Shown here: piece by piece, positions 25,153-34,242 of the stretch
How the letters are laid out: the number at the start of each line of letters is the position of its first letter
Numbering within the stretch: position 1 is the first letter of the stretch
NCBI GenBank assembly: GCA_002753565.1
Contig: PEAM01000015.1
Location: 1-64,000, forward strand
DNA from: Magnetococcales bacterium
GTDB lineage: Bacteria > Pseudomonadota > Magnetococcia > Magnetococcales > JADFYX01
Reading direction: 5' to 3'
Length of the DNA stretch: 64,000 bases
The notes under the pieces: generated by a model
Database searches by the model: none
The model's input: only the letters and a program-made list of their open reading frames with translations
What the model was told of the DNA's origin: nothing
Translations under genes and position numbers: made by a program

Positions 25153-25767
25153 ATGAATCGTACAGGGATCGTTAACCATCGCCGGGCTTTTTTTCTCTCA
25201 ACCTTTTGGCTGATGGCCTCTCTTCTCTTTGTGTCGGCAGAGGCCGATTGCGGCCCTAAAGATCCCATGCCCCTGCGGGGGAGTTTTTCTTTGGTAGATG
25301 AGACCGGAAAAAAAGTAACCTTGGAGGGTTACCGAGGCCGCTATCTGTTAATCTATTTTGGTTATACCTACTGCCCGGATATCTGTCCCACCAGTTTGGG
25401 TATTATTGGTGAGGTTTTGGACAAGCTCTCCCCGCCGGCATTGGATAAGTTGACGCCTCTGTTTGTAACCGTCGACCCCGAACGGGATACGGTCGAACAT
25501 GTGAATGAGTACACCGATGCTTTTCACCCCAAGCTTATCGGCTTGACCGGTTCGGTTGAAGAGACCAATCGGGCTGCCAAAACCTTTGGCGTCTATTTTG
25601 CCAAGGCCGAGGAAGACCCGGACGATCCGACTGATTATCTGGTAGACCACTCCTCCAACACCTTTTTCCTCGATCCACAGGGGCGAATTGTCACCATTTT
25701 TGGTCATGCACCAGAGGTAGAAGAGGTGGTTCGGAATTTGGAGCAACATCTTGTGGGAGAGAAGTAG
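25153..25767 (+). CDS. SCO1/SenC-type copper and thiol protein
   Basis: Membrane-anchored or secreted thioredoxin-fold protein that matures the CuA site of cytochrome oxidase. The essential motif YCPDICP (Cys about 74 and 78) and the distant His in VDHSSNTFF (about 163) are present, as is FVTVDPERDTV. An N-terminal hydrophobic segment (residues about 12-30) acts as signal or anchor. ATG at 25153 gives 204 residues; a frame opening at 25090 lies inside the terminator. The small secreted protein at 25769 follows by one base. Confidence 0.93.
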   Translation: MNRTGIVNHRRAFFLSTFWLMASLLFVSAEADCGPKDPMPLRGSFSLVDETGKKVTLEGYRGRYLLIYFGYTYCPDICPTSLGIIGEVLDKLSPPALDKLTPLFVTVDPERDTVEHVNEYTDAFHPKLIGLTGSVEETNRAAKTFGVYFAKAEEDPDDPTDYLVDHSSNTFFLDPQGRIVTIFGHAPEVEEVVRNLEQHLVGEK

Positions 25768-25768
25768 G

Positions 25769-26221
25769 GTGCCTCTTTTTTTTCTCTTTGTCGCGTTTGT
25801 GGGTCTCTCTCTTTCTAGCCCACCTCTTCTGGCTGCCACCTCGGTGGAGGCTGAGGAGAGTTTGGCTGTTAAAAGCTACCGACAGTTTGCCACGGCCTTT
25901 ATTCGGGGGGAGCTGGTGGAGGCCAGCCGTTTTGCCGATGGACAGGCGTTGCGCACCGTGCGGCGTAAACAGTATGTGCAGAGCAAGGGGGAGGTTACGG
26001 TTCCCCCGGTTGAGACAGAGATTCTCATCGTTGGTGAAAATCCACAAAAAGGGGGGGTTCAGGTGGATATTCAGGGGGTTCTCCTGGCTCGTCATTCTCT
26101 GCCAGACTCCTCTGAGCTGGAGACCAAGGTCCATCGCCAGACCATTACGATGCTTCATCGTAAGAGCGGCTGGAAAGTGGTCTATTTTATCGATGACCTG
26201 GAAAAATGCTGCCTACCCTGA
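25769..26221 (+). CDS. Small secreted protein of unknown function
   Basis: I do not recognise the family. The 150-residue product has a Sec signal peptide (FFLFVAFVGLSLSSPPLLAA, cleavage near residue 23), then a compact alpha-plus-beta domain of about 125 residues with VHRQTITMLHRKSGWKVVYF near the end, reminiscent of NTF2-like/DUF4878-type folds; a pair of Cys lies at the C-terminus (EKCCLP). GTG at 25769 follows the SCO stop by one base with GAGAG upstream, so it belongs to the same transcript and may take part in copper or oxidase maturation. Confidence 0.7.
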   Translation: MPLFFLFVAFVGLSLSSPPLLAATSVEAEESLAVKSYRQFATAFIRGELVEASRFADGQALRTVRRKQYVQSKGEVTVPPVETEILIVGENPQKGGVQVDIQGVLLARHSLPDSSELETKVHRQTITMLHRKSGWKVVYFIDDLEKCCLP

Positions 26222-26351
26222 TCTTCCCCCAACCTGCTCTCTTTCCCTGCCTGTAAAAATATTCCAAGGTTTTTTCTTCCTGATGGGGCCAATAGGGAGT
26301 CTGTTTTACCAATTTTGTGGGTTAGATGATTGTTTTGCCGTGCAGGTGAGG

Positions 26352-28976
26352 CTAATAAATCCCTTTGGCATTGAGGAACTGGGCATAGTTTCGGTCATCG
26401 GTGATGAAATGTTCGATGAAGAGGTCGTGAAAAAAGGTTTTAAACTCTTCTTGGCTGATCGCCCTCTTTTTTTCGGCCTTTTTTTGGAATGAGTTCATAT
26501 GGCCCATCAGCTTTTTATGGGTTTCACGATGGCTGCGGAAATCGGGGTAGGCATAACGCTGCATTAAATTTTGTTCCACCGAAAAGTGGTGTTCCGTATA
26601 CTTTATGAGGGTGTTCAAGGCATTTTTAAGGGTGCCTTTGCTGTTTTCGGTACGCAACACCTCCAAGACTCCCCTGGCAATTTCCAGGAGTTTTTTGTGG
26701 TGGGTGTCCATCTCTAGAATCTGGATGCTATAGGTGCTGCTCCAGCGCAGAGAGTCCCGCTCTCCCCCCAGATGGACAGCCTCTGAGGCACGTTTGAGAT
26801 AGGACTCATAGAGTTTCCAGCGGACGATAGGGATATCACCCACCAGCTTACCGGGAATTTGGTAGGTGGTAACCGGATCCAACGCCTCCAGGCGGAACAG
26901 ACAGGTGGTATTGAAGATGGCCGACTCCTCTCCGAAATAGTCTTTGGGCTCGAGAATATCAAGCCGTTTTCCCCTGAGAGACCGAGTTATCCGGCCCGAT
27001 TTGATCAGGTTCAGGTAGGTTAGATCCCGACATGCGATCACCTCGCCTGCTTGAAAGGTTTGTACTTTGATCTCGTCGATAATTTGATTGAAAACCCGAT
27101 AATAGACCCCCTCTGAAAAAAGATTGGTCGACTCCAGAAATGTCCGGTCTTCCCAGGTCTGCTCAATTTTTCCCATCAAATTGTTGCGTTTGATCAGTTC
27201 TCTAAACAGTACAATGGGCATCTCCAAGGCTTTGACGAAACAGGCGGTACTATAGGTAAACTCTGAAGGGATGTCGTATAAGCCCGGTAGATCACCCACC
27301 AGGGTGCCTCCCGAAAGGCGGCTGAAATGGTTTTCGCTGGTGCGGATTTTTTCTACCGCCCCGGTTAAAATCAGATAGATGACCGTGGGCTTTTCTCCCT
27401 CCTTCAGCAGAATGGTGCCGGGGTTGAAATCGACAACCGGGGCATTGATAAGAATGCGCAAATGGTGAAAAGGGATGTTGGGCAGAGCGCTCTCAATAAA
27501 GGAGAAGGCGTTGCGGCGGGCCAGATCTGACTGGCTGGAGATCAGTACATCCACCATGCCGTGAGGTGCGTTGGAGCCGATCTCCTTCTCGGCATAGGTT
27601 AGCTCACGGGCAAGATGGGCAAGAAGGATGCGTTCTGACTTGTCTTGTTTAAAGTCAACAGCCGTGCCGTGTATCATGCCTCCGCCGATATCCAGTTTTT
27701 TCAGGTTGACCGGAGTAAGATATTTGGTCTTGATCTCGTCGAAGTACGCCTGGGAAACACCAGGTTTGCTTGGGTCCGGCTCAATCATCTCCTCTAAAAC
27801 CTTAAGAGAGACAATGTCGGCAAAGTGAGCGTAGCTCTTATACCCCTCTTCCCAGAGGGTGCGAAATAGAAAAACGGTGGTCTCTAACGGGTGGGGAGAG
27901 TAGATCGGCTGTACCTCCAGCCCCTGAACATCGTTCCAAACGTCGGCTTTCAGGTTGTGGATCTCAAAAAAATCTTGGAATCGCTCCTCCTCGATGGAGA
28001 GAAGGGCGGCAATTTTTTTCTCAACCGTTGCCCGAACCGGTGGGGTGGCAAAATATTTAATCTTATGACCTGAGCGCATCAAGGTGGTGATGCCGCAAAA
28101 ATGGTCATCGTGGGCGTGGGTATGAAAAACCCCTTCAATTTCGTTAATGCCAATACCCAGAGCAGAGAGGTTGTTGAACAGGTTGGGGCCGGCGTCGATC
28201 AGATAGATTTTCCCCTGAAACATGATAATGCTGGACATGCTCGGGCGGTTGACATCCCAACCATCTCCCTCCCCGGAGTGGATGACTCCAAAATACTCTC
28301 TGGGTATAAATTGAAAGCTCAGCGGATAGGCCGCTTCGTAGGTCTCTCCCTCATTCAGATTCAGGTCAACGATCACCCGTTTACCCTGAAATTCGAACTC
28401 GTAGATATTAAGGGATTTTCGACGAATAATGACGCCGTTTCTGATCTCGACATCCTTATCCTTGACGGTGCAGGTATCGAGAAGGTCCTGGCTGGGCCGG
28501 ATGGTCCCGAAGGCAAAGCGGAGCTTGATACGCATCATCTCCTCCGCCCGTTTTCGGCCTTCCCCGGTCATCATGATCTCCTCTTTGGAGACCAGACCGT
28601 AATTGCCACGGTAGATATACTGCATCTGGGCGTTGATCTGTTCTCCCAAGCCAATGAGAAGCGGTTTTTGACCGGTATTGTTGGGATGGTTGGGGAGGAT
28701 CAGCCCTTGTTTGTAGAGCATCTGTAAAACGGGAAATTCACCCAGGTTTGAAAACTCGCCGTTTTGCAGCATGACATCGGAAAGCAAAATGGCGTTGGGG
28801 CCGGTCTCAAAGGGTACACCCTCTCGCTCGGTTTGGGTGATCAGACCTCTTTTCATCAGGTGCTTGACACAATCCATCGGACAGCCGCACAGCACTCTAA
28901 GATCAGCATCGGGAAACTCAACCCAGAAGAGACCGCGTGCTACGGAGATTTTCTTGATTATCTCTTGGTCTGCCAT
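26352..28976 (-). CDS. Multidomain sensor: metallo-beta-lactamase fold, two cNMP-binding domains, C-terminal hemerythrin
   Basis: 874 residues. After an N-terminal region with a CGCPMDC cluster (about 30-37) and an unassigned segment to about 230, a metallo-beta-lactamase fold has LIDAGPN and the metal motif HTHAHDDH (about 285-292). Two cyclic-nucleotide-binding beta-rolls follow (about 505-605 and 625-715; FNPGTILLKEGEKP, GTLVGDLPG, then FQAGEVIACRD). The C-terminus (about 745-874) is a bacteriohemerythrin with all diiron ligands: HHKK, HHFSVEQ, SHRETH and EHFITDD. No membrane segment. Likely a cytoplasmic sensor tying O2 or NO binding to nucleotide state; the hydrolase substrate is unknown. 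ATG at 28976 fits AGG spacing better than GTG at 28985. Confidence 0.88.
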   Translation of the reverse strand: MADQEIIKKISVARGLFWVEFPDADLRVLCGCPMDCVKHLMKRGLITQTEREGVPFETGPNAILLSDVMLQNGEFSNLGEFPVLQMLYKQGLILPNHPNNTGQKPLLIGLGEQINAQMQYIYRGNYGLVSKEEIMMTGEGRKRAEEMMRIKLRFAFGTIRPSQDLLDTCTVKDKDVEIRNGVIIRRKSLNIYEFEFQGKRVIVDLNLNEGETYEAAYPLSFQFIPREYFGVIHSGEGDGWDVNRPSMSSIIMFQGKIYLIDAGPNLFNNLSALGIGINEIEGVFHTHAHDDHFCGITTLMRSGHKIKYFATPPVRATVEKKIAALLSIEEERFQDFFEIHNLKADVWNDVQGLEVQPIYSPHPLETTVFLFRTLWEEGYKSYAHFADIVSLKVLEEMIEPDPSKPGVSQAYFDEIKTKYLTPVNLKKLDIGGGMIHGTAVDFKQDKSERILLAHLARELTYAEKEIGSNAPHGMVDVLISSQSDLARRNAFSFIESALPNIPFHHLRILINAPVVDFNPGTILLKEGEKPTVIYLILTGAVEKIRTSENHFSRLSGGTLVGDLPGLYDIPSEFTYSTACFVKALEMPIVLFRELIKRNNLMGKIEQTWEDRTFLESTNLFSEGVYYRVFNQIIDEIKVQTFQAGEVIACRDLTYLNLIKSGRITRSLRGKRLDILEPKDYFGEESAIFNTTCLFRLEALDPVTTYQIPGKLVGDIPIVRWKLYESYLKRASEAVHLGGERDSLRWSSTYSIQILEMDTHHKKLLEIARGVLEVLRTENSKGTLKNALNTLIKYTEHHFSVEQNLMQRYAYPDFRSHRETHKKLMGHMNSFQKKAEKKRAISQEEFKTFFHDLFIEHFITDDRNYAQFLNAKGIY

Positions 28977-29265
28977 CTCTTTCACCTCACGATCTGCTCA
29001 TTCAATTAGAAAAAGATATATCCGATAATGATTACTGACTTATATTTTATCTTGAGAACTAAGTTACCATCTTTTAAGTGGATATTTCAACCTGAAGCAG
29101 GAAAAGAGGAGAGAGATAAATGGGATATCTGTTGTTTGAGGTGGGATCGTGGGAGCCTGTTGATTGTGGTTGTGGGGGCTCGAAACCAGCCAGGGTAGGG
29201 TCATGAAGGGGCGGTTGGTCAGTTTTTGATGTTCGATAATATGATTATTGTAAGTTAAAAATGGT

Positions 29266-29652
29266 CTACTGCCGGCTCCATGCATCTCTCACCGTCTGGG
29301 CAAGGGTCATGGGGTCAAACGGTTTTGTGATAACCTCCAAGGCGCCGATCTCCTTATAAAAAGAGACCTCTTGAGGCTGGACTTTGGCGGTCATGAAGAT
29401 AACCGGTATGGTCTCCATTCCTGGTATCTGACGGATTTTTTGAAACGCTGTCGGACCATCCATACCCGGCATCATGACATCAAACAGCAACAGGTCCGGT
29501 TGATACTCAACCACCGCATCAACAGCCTCCTGACCGGTGTTGCAGACCTTCAGTTCAAATTCACCAATCACCTCCAGAGCCAGGGTTGCCACCTCTTGGA
29601 TATCGGGTTCGTCTTCTGCATAGACTATTCTATTCAAAGGTTTGGCTGTCAT
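29266..29652 (-). CDS. Single-domain response regulator (CheY-like receiver)
   Basis: 128 residues, receiver only: acidic pocket in IVYAEDEPD, phosphoacceptor Asp in LLLFDVMMPGMDG (about residue 54), Thr/Ser in FMTAKV and Lys in VITKPF. There is no output domain, so it acts through protein contact or as a phosphorelay carrier. The ATG at 29652 has GGAGAG upstream; an upstream ATG gives nine extra residues. It lies between the hemerythrin fusion and the VOC protein gene and may receive phosphate from the hybrid kinase at 31617. Confidence 0.92.
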   Translation of the reverse strand: MTAKPLNRIVYAEDEPDIQEVATLALEVIGEFELKVCNTGQEAVDAVVEYQPDLLLFDVMMPGMDGPTAFQKIRQIPGMETIPVIFMTAKVQPQEVSFYKEIGALEVITKPFDPMTLAQTVRDAWSRQ

Positions 29653-29752
29653 GCTGTCTCTCCAAAAAAAAATTATCACGCATCGGATAGCTCACCAGCA
29701 GCAGTTTAGCAAATTGATGGGACAATACCCTCGAAAAAAGAGTGTAGAGGCG

Positions 29753-29781
29753 GGGGTGAAAGGGTCAGACCGGCTCACCCC
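29753..29781 (-). terminator. Weak hairpin past the VOC gene
   Basis: GGGGTGA and TCACCCC form a 7-pair stem in the 266-base gap between the VOC gene and the response-regulator gene. The T-run (CTCTTTTTTC on the minus strand) lies about 12 bases beyond, so it is a poor terminator candidate. Confidence 0.3.
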
Positions 29782-29918
29782 TCCCTGTGGGAACACCCCC
29801 TGTTCACCCGATTAAACCCTCCGAACAGGTGGGGAAAATGTTCTGAAGAGATTTTGCATCGCTGTTTGAATCCATAGGAAACAGTGCGTCAATCCGCCCA
29901 ACGCCTTTACGCAGCTTT

Positions 29919-30278
29919 TCAGGCCCCTTTGTCTGACCAGACGGCATACTCATTGCCGTTGGGATCGCAAAAGTGAAAACGGTGGCCACCGGGAAAGGCG
30001 AATACCGGTTTGACAATGCGGCCATTGGCCCCTTCAATTTTTGCCTGGGTCTCTTTTAACTGGCTGCTATACAGAACAATTAAAGCGCCACCACTTGCGG
30101 TGGTAGAGGAGAGGTCGGCTTGATAAAAACCTCCATTGAGCCCTTCAGCGGAGAAGACGGTGTACTCCTTGCCATAATCGGTAAAAGACCAGCTGAAAAC
30201 CTCTGAAAAAAACTTTTTGGTGGTGGCAATATTTTTGCTGGGGAACTCTACGTAGCTGATTTTTCCTTCAACACTCAT
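29919..30278 (-). CDS. VOC-family (glyoxalase-like) protein
   Basis: 119-residue single VOC domain: the start MSVEGKISYVEFPSKNIAT TKKFF and the C-terminal FHFCDPNGNEYAVWSD are typical of the glyoxalase/bleomycin-resistance/dioxygenase superfamily. The metal-ligand pattern is not complete (no clear N-terminal His), so it may bind a ligand rather than catalyse. The substrate cannot be told from sequence. It lies 45 bases past the end of the PP2C response-regulator gene on the same strand. Confidence 0.88.
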   Translation of the reverse strand: MSVEGKISYVEFPSKNIATTKKFFSEVFSWSFTDYGKEYTVFSAEGLNGGFYQADLSSTTASGGALIVLYSSQLKETQAKIEGANGRIVKPVFAFPGGHRFHFCDPNGNEYAVWSDKGA

Positions 30279-30323
30279 GCTGTATTCCTCTCTTTTAAAA
30301 GGGTAAAACGTGTAAGGGGGGTA

Positions 30324-31487
30324 CTATCGGCTAAAACCGATGATACAGACATCATCTCGTCTTTTCTCTTCTCCCTGGTAGGTCAATAAGGTCTGATAGA
30401 GCTGTTGGCCGACCTCCGCCATGGGGTGCTCTTTCAGAGTGGTGAGTGCCTCAAGCAAACGTTTTTTGCCAAATCCACGCCGTTTTTCTCCGCCGATTTG
30501 ATCGATCATGCCATCACTGCTCATAAAAAAACGCCGTTGATCAGGGGTGTCGATTTGGTGGTTTGTAAAAAGGGTGTCTGCCTCTATGCGACGATAGCCG
30601 ATCCCCTTTTTATCCCCTTTTATTTCAACGATCTCTTGATCCTTGTCCTGATAAAACAGGGAAAAACGGGCGCCGGAGAAGATAAGGTGATTGGTGTCGT
30701 CAGGCAGAAAGCAGGCGCCCAGCTCCAGCCCATCATCCGATTCACCCTCTGAGGTGTCTTGATTGAGCAGGTGTTGAATACCCTTGTGCATCCGGGAGAT
30801 GATTTGTGCCGGATCGTTGGCGGAATATTGTTGCAGCGCCTGATCTAGAACACCGTTGGCGATCAGGGTCATGAAGGCGCCGGGAACCCCGTGACCGGTA
30901 CAGTCTCCCAAGATAATCAAGAGACCCTCGTCGGTTGGTCGACACCAATAGAGATCTCCTCCCACCACATCCCGAGGCTCCCATAGCACAAAATGGTTGG
31001 GGAGCCTCTGCTCAAGGAGAGAGGCGGGGGGAAGGATGGCGCCCTGGATTCGTCTGGCGTAGCGAATGCTCTCCATCACCAGACTGTTGGTGGCATCGAG
31101 CTTTTTATAGGCCAGACGAAGGGCCAGATGGGTTTTGACCCGCTCTTTGAGAATGGGTGGGCTGATGGGTTTGATGATATAATCTACAGCCCCCAACTCC
31201 AGCCCTTTTTGTTCATCTTCCACCTGCACTTTTGCCGTAACAAAGATGATGGGGATTTCGGCGGTGGAGGGGTCGGCCTTGAGCTGTCGACACACTTCAT
31301 AACCATCCATTTCCGGCATCATGATATCCAGCAGGATCATGTCTGGCTTGGGGGTGCTTTGGGCGATGCGCAGGGCGCGCTGACCGTTGAGAGCCGCTTT
31401 TACTTTATACTCTTTGACCAGAATACTACCAAGAACATCCAAATTTTCAGGGGTATCATCGACAATCATGATTAATGGCTTCGCCAT
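30324..31487 (-). CDS. Response regulator with SpoIIE/RsbU-type PP2C phosphatase output
   Basis: Receiver domain at about residues 5-120 (IVDDTPEN; phospho-Asp in MILLDIMMPEMDG; Lys in YIIKPI), a short coiled linker, then a PPM/SpoIIE phosphatase domain from about 150 to 387 with DVVGGDLYW, GDCTGHGVPGAFMTL and FFMSSDGMID carrying the metal Asp residues. Such proteins dephosphorylate anti-sigma antagonists in partner-switching pathways; no STAS or anti-sigma gene is nearby. A good GGAGAG element precedes the ATG. A 17-base inverted repeat lies 67 bases upstream. Confidence 0.92.
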   Translation of the reverse strand: MAKPLIMIVDDTPENLDVLGSILVKEYKVKAALNGQRALRIAQSTPKPDMILLDIMMPEMDGYEVCRQLKADPSTAEIPIIFVTAKVQVEDEQKGLELGAVDYIIKPISPPILKERVKTHLALRLAYKKLDATNSLVMESIRYARRIQGAILPPASLLEQRLPNHFVLWEPRDVVGGDLYWCRPTDEGLLIILGDCTGHGVPGAFMTLIANGVLDQALQQYSANDPAQIISRMHKGIQHLLNQDTSEGESDDGLELGACFLPDDTNHLIFSGARFSLFYQDKDQEIVEIKGDKKGIGYRRIEADTLFTNHQIDTPDQRRFFMSSDGMIDQIGGEKRRGFGKKRLLEALTTLKEHPMAEVGQQLYQTLLTYQGEEKRRDDVCIIGFSR

Positions 31488-31553
31488 TTACTCTCTCTCC
31501 TGGTGCGCAATACACTTGATTTGAAGAAGCACGTTGGTTCCAAGGCTAACGTA

Positions 31554-31570
31554 TTCAGGTCCAACCTGAA
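31554..31570. promoter_or_regulatory. Perfect inverted repeat, candidate operator upstream of the PP2C response regulator
   Basis: TTCAGGT, CCA, ACCTGAA is a perfect 7+3+7 repeat in the 129-base gap between the hybrid kinase stop and the phosphatase gene start. No T-run follows on either strand, so an operator is likelier than a terminator. Confidence 0.4.
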
Positions 31571-31616
31571 ATGGGAAATGGAAAAAATCAGCCGACAGGC
31601 CGTATTGCAAGTGGAT

Positions 31617-33887
31617 CTAGCTTATGGATTCGGTGGGTTCGCTCTGTTTGACAAGAGGTTTTTGTGGCACGAATTGAGCAATCAGCTCCAGCAGTTTTTT
31701 CTTTCTGATTGGCTTGGTAAGGTGCAGATTACAGCCGGCCTCTTGGATTTTTTCCGACTCTTCTTTTAAAGCATGGGCGGTGAGGGCCAGAATGGGGGTG
31801 GGTTTTTGGTTGTTGGCCTGCTCCCAGGCACGAATCTGGCGGGTGGCCTCCAGACCATCCATGATGGGCATCTGGATATCCATCAAGACCATGTCAAACG
31901 CAAACGCCTTAAACTTCTCAACCGCCTCCAGGCCATTTTTTGCCAACACAAGATGGATGGTCGTATGGCTGAGGTAGGCCTGAATGACCCATTGGTTATC
32001 TTGATTGTCCTCAACCAACAATAGCGTCACCCCTGATGATTCTGTCTTTTCACTTTCCAAGCTCTCCAGGGGTGTCGGAAGGAGGTCCGCTGTTCTTGTG
32101 GGTGGGGAGTGCCTTGGGGAGCCGGCCTTGAAAGGGGCAGAGAAGATAAAAGAGCTGCCTTGGCCTGGTTTGCTCTCCAAAAGAATGGTGCCTTTCATCA
32201 GTTGGGCCAGACGCTGACAGATGTTCAAGCCCAGGCCGCTGCCTCCATAGCGTCGGGTGGTCGAGTTGTCCCCTTGGGTAAAAGCCTGAAAAATCTTCTC
32301 TTGAATCGATTTGGAGATTCCGGGGCCGGTATCGGAGACCACAAACTCAATCCAGTCCCCCTTACCCTCTTGAACCCGAAGAGAGACCTCCCCTTTTTCG
32401 GTAAATTTGATGGCATTACCAATCAGGTTGACCAAAACCTGCCGCAGTCTGTTGGCATCTCCTTCCACAAGTGAGGGGAGATTATCGTCCCACTGCCAGG
32501 TGAGTGAAATGCCCTTTTCTTCTGCAGAGTAGAGAAACAGCTCAATGATCTCATCCATGACACGGTGGAGGTCAAACAGGGTCTGATCCAGGAGCAGTTG
32601 ACCCGCTTCAATTTTAGAGAGGTCGAGAATGTCGTTGATGAGAGCCAGCAGCGTCTCTCCTGAACGGTTGATGGTCTTGACATAGATCTCCTGTTTGGCT
32701 GTCAAGGGGGTCTCTTCCAGCAGTTCGCTCATCCCCAGGATGGCGTTCATGGGGGTGCGGATTTCATGGCTCATGGTGGCAAGAAATTCACTTTTGGCAA
32801 GGGTGGCCTGCAGCGCTTTTTTGTTGGCCTCTTTTAACACCCGGTTAAGACGCAAAATAGAATAGTGCCGGTAGAGCAGGAATAGGCTGATCAGTACAAA
32901 AGCCAGAATAATTTTGAAAAGTAGCTTATAGTCAAGTTGATGGTCGATCTTCAAATTGGCCCAGCGGGCTGTGATGGTGAGCTTGTCTTGGTCGGTGAGG
33001 GTATGGATGGCTTTGTTGAACAGAGCAATCAGCCGCTCTTTACCCTTGAGGGTGGTAAGATGAAAGTGATTGGAAAATTCGAGCTGTCCCGCAATTTTGA
33101 TGCCGTTGATTCCCGCCTGTTGGGCGGCATATCGGATGGCTGGAATGGTGTCTAAGAAGGCGAAAATCTCCTTATCTGCCAATAGTTGCAAACCCTCTTG
33201 AATATTTTCAGTTTCGATGATCAGAGCCTCTCTGTTTAGCTCTCTAACCCGATCAACCAGATAATTTCCCCGCACAATACCCAGCGGTTGATCGAGGATC
33301 AGGTTGAAATCGGCGATGAAAAGTTCGGTATCGCGGGCGGCAATCGCGCCATAGGTTTGATAGTAGGGTTGTGAAAAGAGCATCACTTTCTCACGGGCCT
33401 CGCTATGAGCGGCCGCAGAGAGGGCGGTGCATTGGCCCAGAAAAAACTTTTTCTTGGACTCCTCCCAGTTTTTGGTGTGAACCAGCTTGAACTCAATGCC
33501 CAGTCGGATTCCGATAAGACGGACAAAATCTGCTGCGATACCTTCATGTTGACCAATATTATTGATCCGCTCAAAGGGCATCCAGTCTGGATCGACACAG
33601 AGGGTGACAGGACCCCTCTGTGCAAGAAAAGCGCGCTCTTCTTGGCTGAGAAGCAGCTCAGTTTTGGGGGTAATACGCTCTGCCCAGGCGCTGCTCAACA
33701 GAGGGGAGGCAGAGCTGTTCGGGCTTTTGTCTGCTGGGCTGGCAATGCCTGGGGTGCAGAGGGCGGATATCAGGAAGAGGAGGGCAGCCCATGACAGAAT
33801 GGGAAGGTGGCAACCTGCCTCTCGCTCTACCCTGCAACGGGTGGGGCGAAATTTAAGAAACAGCCAGCTTTCTGCTCTATTACTCAT
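31617..33887 (-). CDS. Hybrid sensor histidine kinase with periplasmic solute-binding domain
   Basis: 756 residues. An N-terminal signal or anchor helix (about 27-47) precedes a periplasmic SBP_bac_3-type domain (about 90-310, with WMPFERINNIGQHEGIAADF) as in BvgS/EvgS-type kinases. A membrane helix (about 320-340) leads to a HisKA domain with the phospho-His in ATMSHEIRTPMNAIL, then HATPase with NLIGNAIKFTEKG, SDTGPGI and GGSGLGL. A C-terminal receiver has VEDNQDNQ, MVLMDIQMPIMDG and LTKPI. No HPt domain is present. The ligand is a small periplasmic solute such as an amino acid, by family. It lies upstream of the PP2C response-regulator gene, a probable partner. Confidence 0.94.
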   Translation of the reverse strand: MSNRAESWLFLKFRPTRCRVEREAGCHLPILSWAALLFLISALCTPGIASPADKSPNSSASPLLSSAWAERITPKTELLLSQEERAFLAQRGPVTLCVDPDWMPFERINNIGQHEGIAADFVRLIGIRLGIEFKLVHTKNWEESKKKFFLGQCTALSAAAHSEAREKVMLFSQPYYQTYGAIAARDTELFIADFNLILDQPLGIVRGNYLVDRVRELNREALIIETENIQEGLQLLADKEIFAFLDTIPAIRYAAQQAGINGIKIAGQLEFSNHFHLTTLKGKERLIALFNKAIHTLTDQDKLTITARWANLKIDHQLDYKLLFKIILAFVLISLFLLYRHYSILRLNRVLKEANKKALQATLAKSEFLATMSHEIRTPMNAILGMSELLEETPLTAKQEIYVKTINRSGETLLALINDILDLSKIEAGQLLLDQTLFDLHRVMDEIIELFLYSAEEKGISLTWQWDDNLPSLVEGDANRLRQVLVNLIGNAIKFTEKGEVSLRVQEGKGDWIEFVVSDTGPGISKSIQEKIFQAFTQGDNSTTRRYGGSGLGLNICQRLAQLMKGTILLESKPGQGSSFIFSAPFKAGSPRHSPPTRTADLLPTPLESLESEKTESSGVTLLLVEDNQDNQWVIQAYLSHTTIHLVLAKNGLEAVEKFKAFAFDMVLMDIQMPIMDGLEATRQIRAWEQANNQKPTPILALTAHALKEESEKIQEAGCNLHLTKPIRKKKLLELIAQFVPQKPLVKQSEPTESIS

Positions 33888-34242
33888 TTGCAAACCGAAA
33901 AAGAGGGGGTTCTATCAAAAGATAAATAGATGTTAACGTAGTTTTTAGAAGATTACCATTCTTAACTTTTTCTCTACTGGTACCAAACGCTCTCAGGCTG
34001 AGATCCGATCGATCTGCTCTCTGTGAGAGGGTGGCAAGGAAAAGATGGGGTGTGGAAGCCGAAGCCGTACAGACGAACTGTTACAATTTAATACAATTTC
34101 ATCAGGTTGCTTGTCCCTTCCTGACGGTGCAAAGTAAAAAAAATAGCTCGAAAAAAATAGAAAAATAGTGTCTAATGAAAGCTGTTGCCCCGTGCCGTAC
34201 AATCGGCTTTTTTAAGCTGGAACGCCAAGACAGGTTATAAAA
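33888..34242. other. 355-base divergent intergenic region
   Basis: It separates the hybrid kinase gene from the giant surface-protein gene and should hold both promoters. Stretches near 34080-34105 and 34125-34160 are AT-rich. A short stem GCCG/CGGC before a T-run (about 34194-34212) is a weak terminator-like element just before the surface-protein leader. No open reading frame with a ribosome site was seen. Confidence 0.45.

Noticed and set aside
29120-29206. Small reading frame of 28 codons with a good AGGAG element in the gap before the hemerythrin fusion gene
   Set aside because: Too short and without recognisable composition; a strong ribosome-site-like string can occur by chance in this purine-rich gap.
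34194-34212. Terminator before the giant surface-protein gene
   Set aside because: The stem GCCG/CGGC has only four pairs; it is noted in the intergenic entry but not claimed as a terminator.
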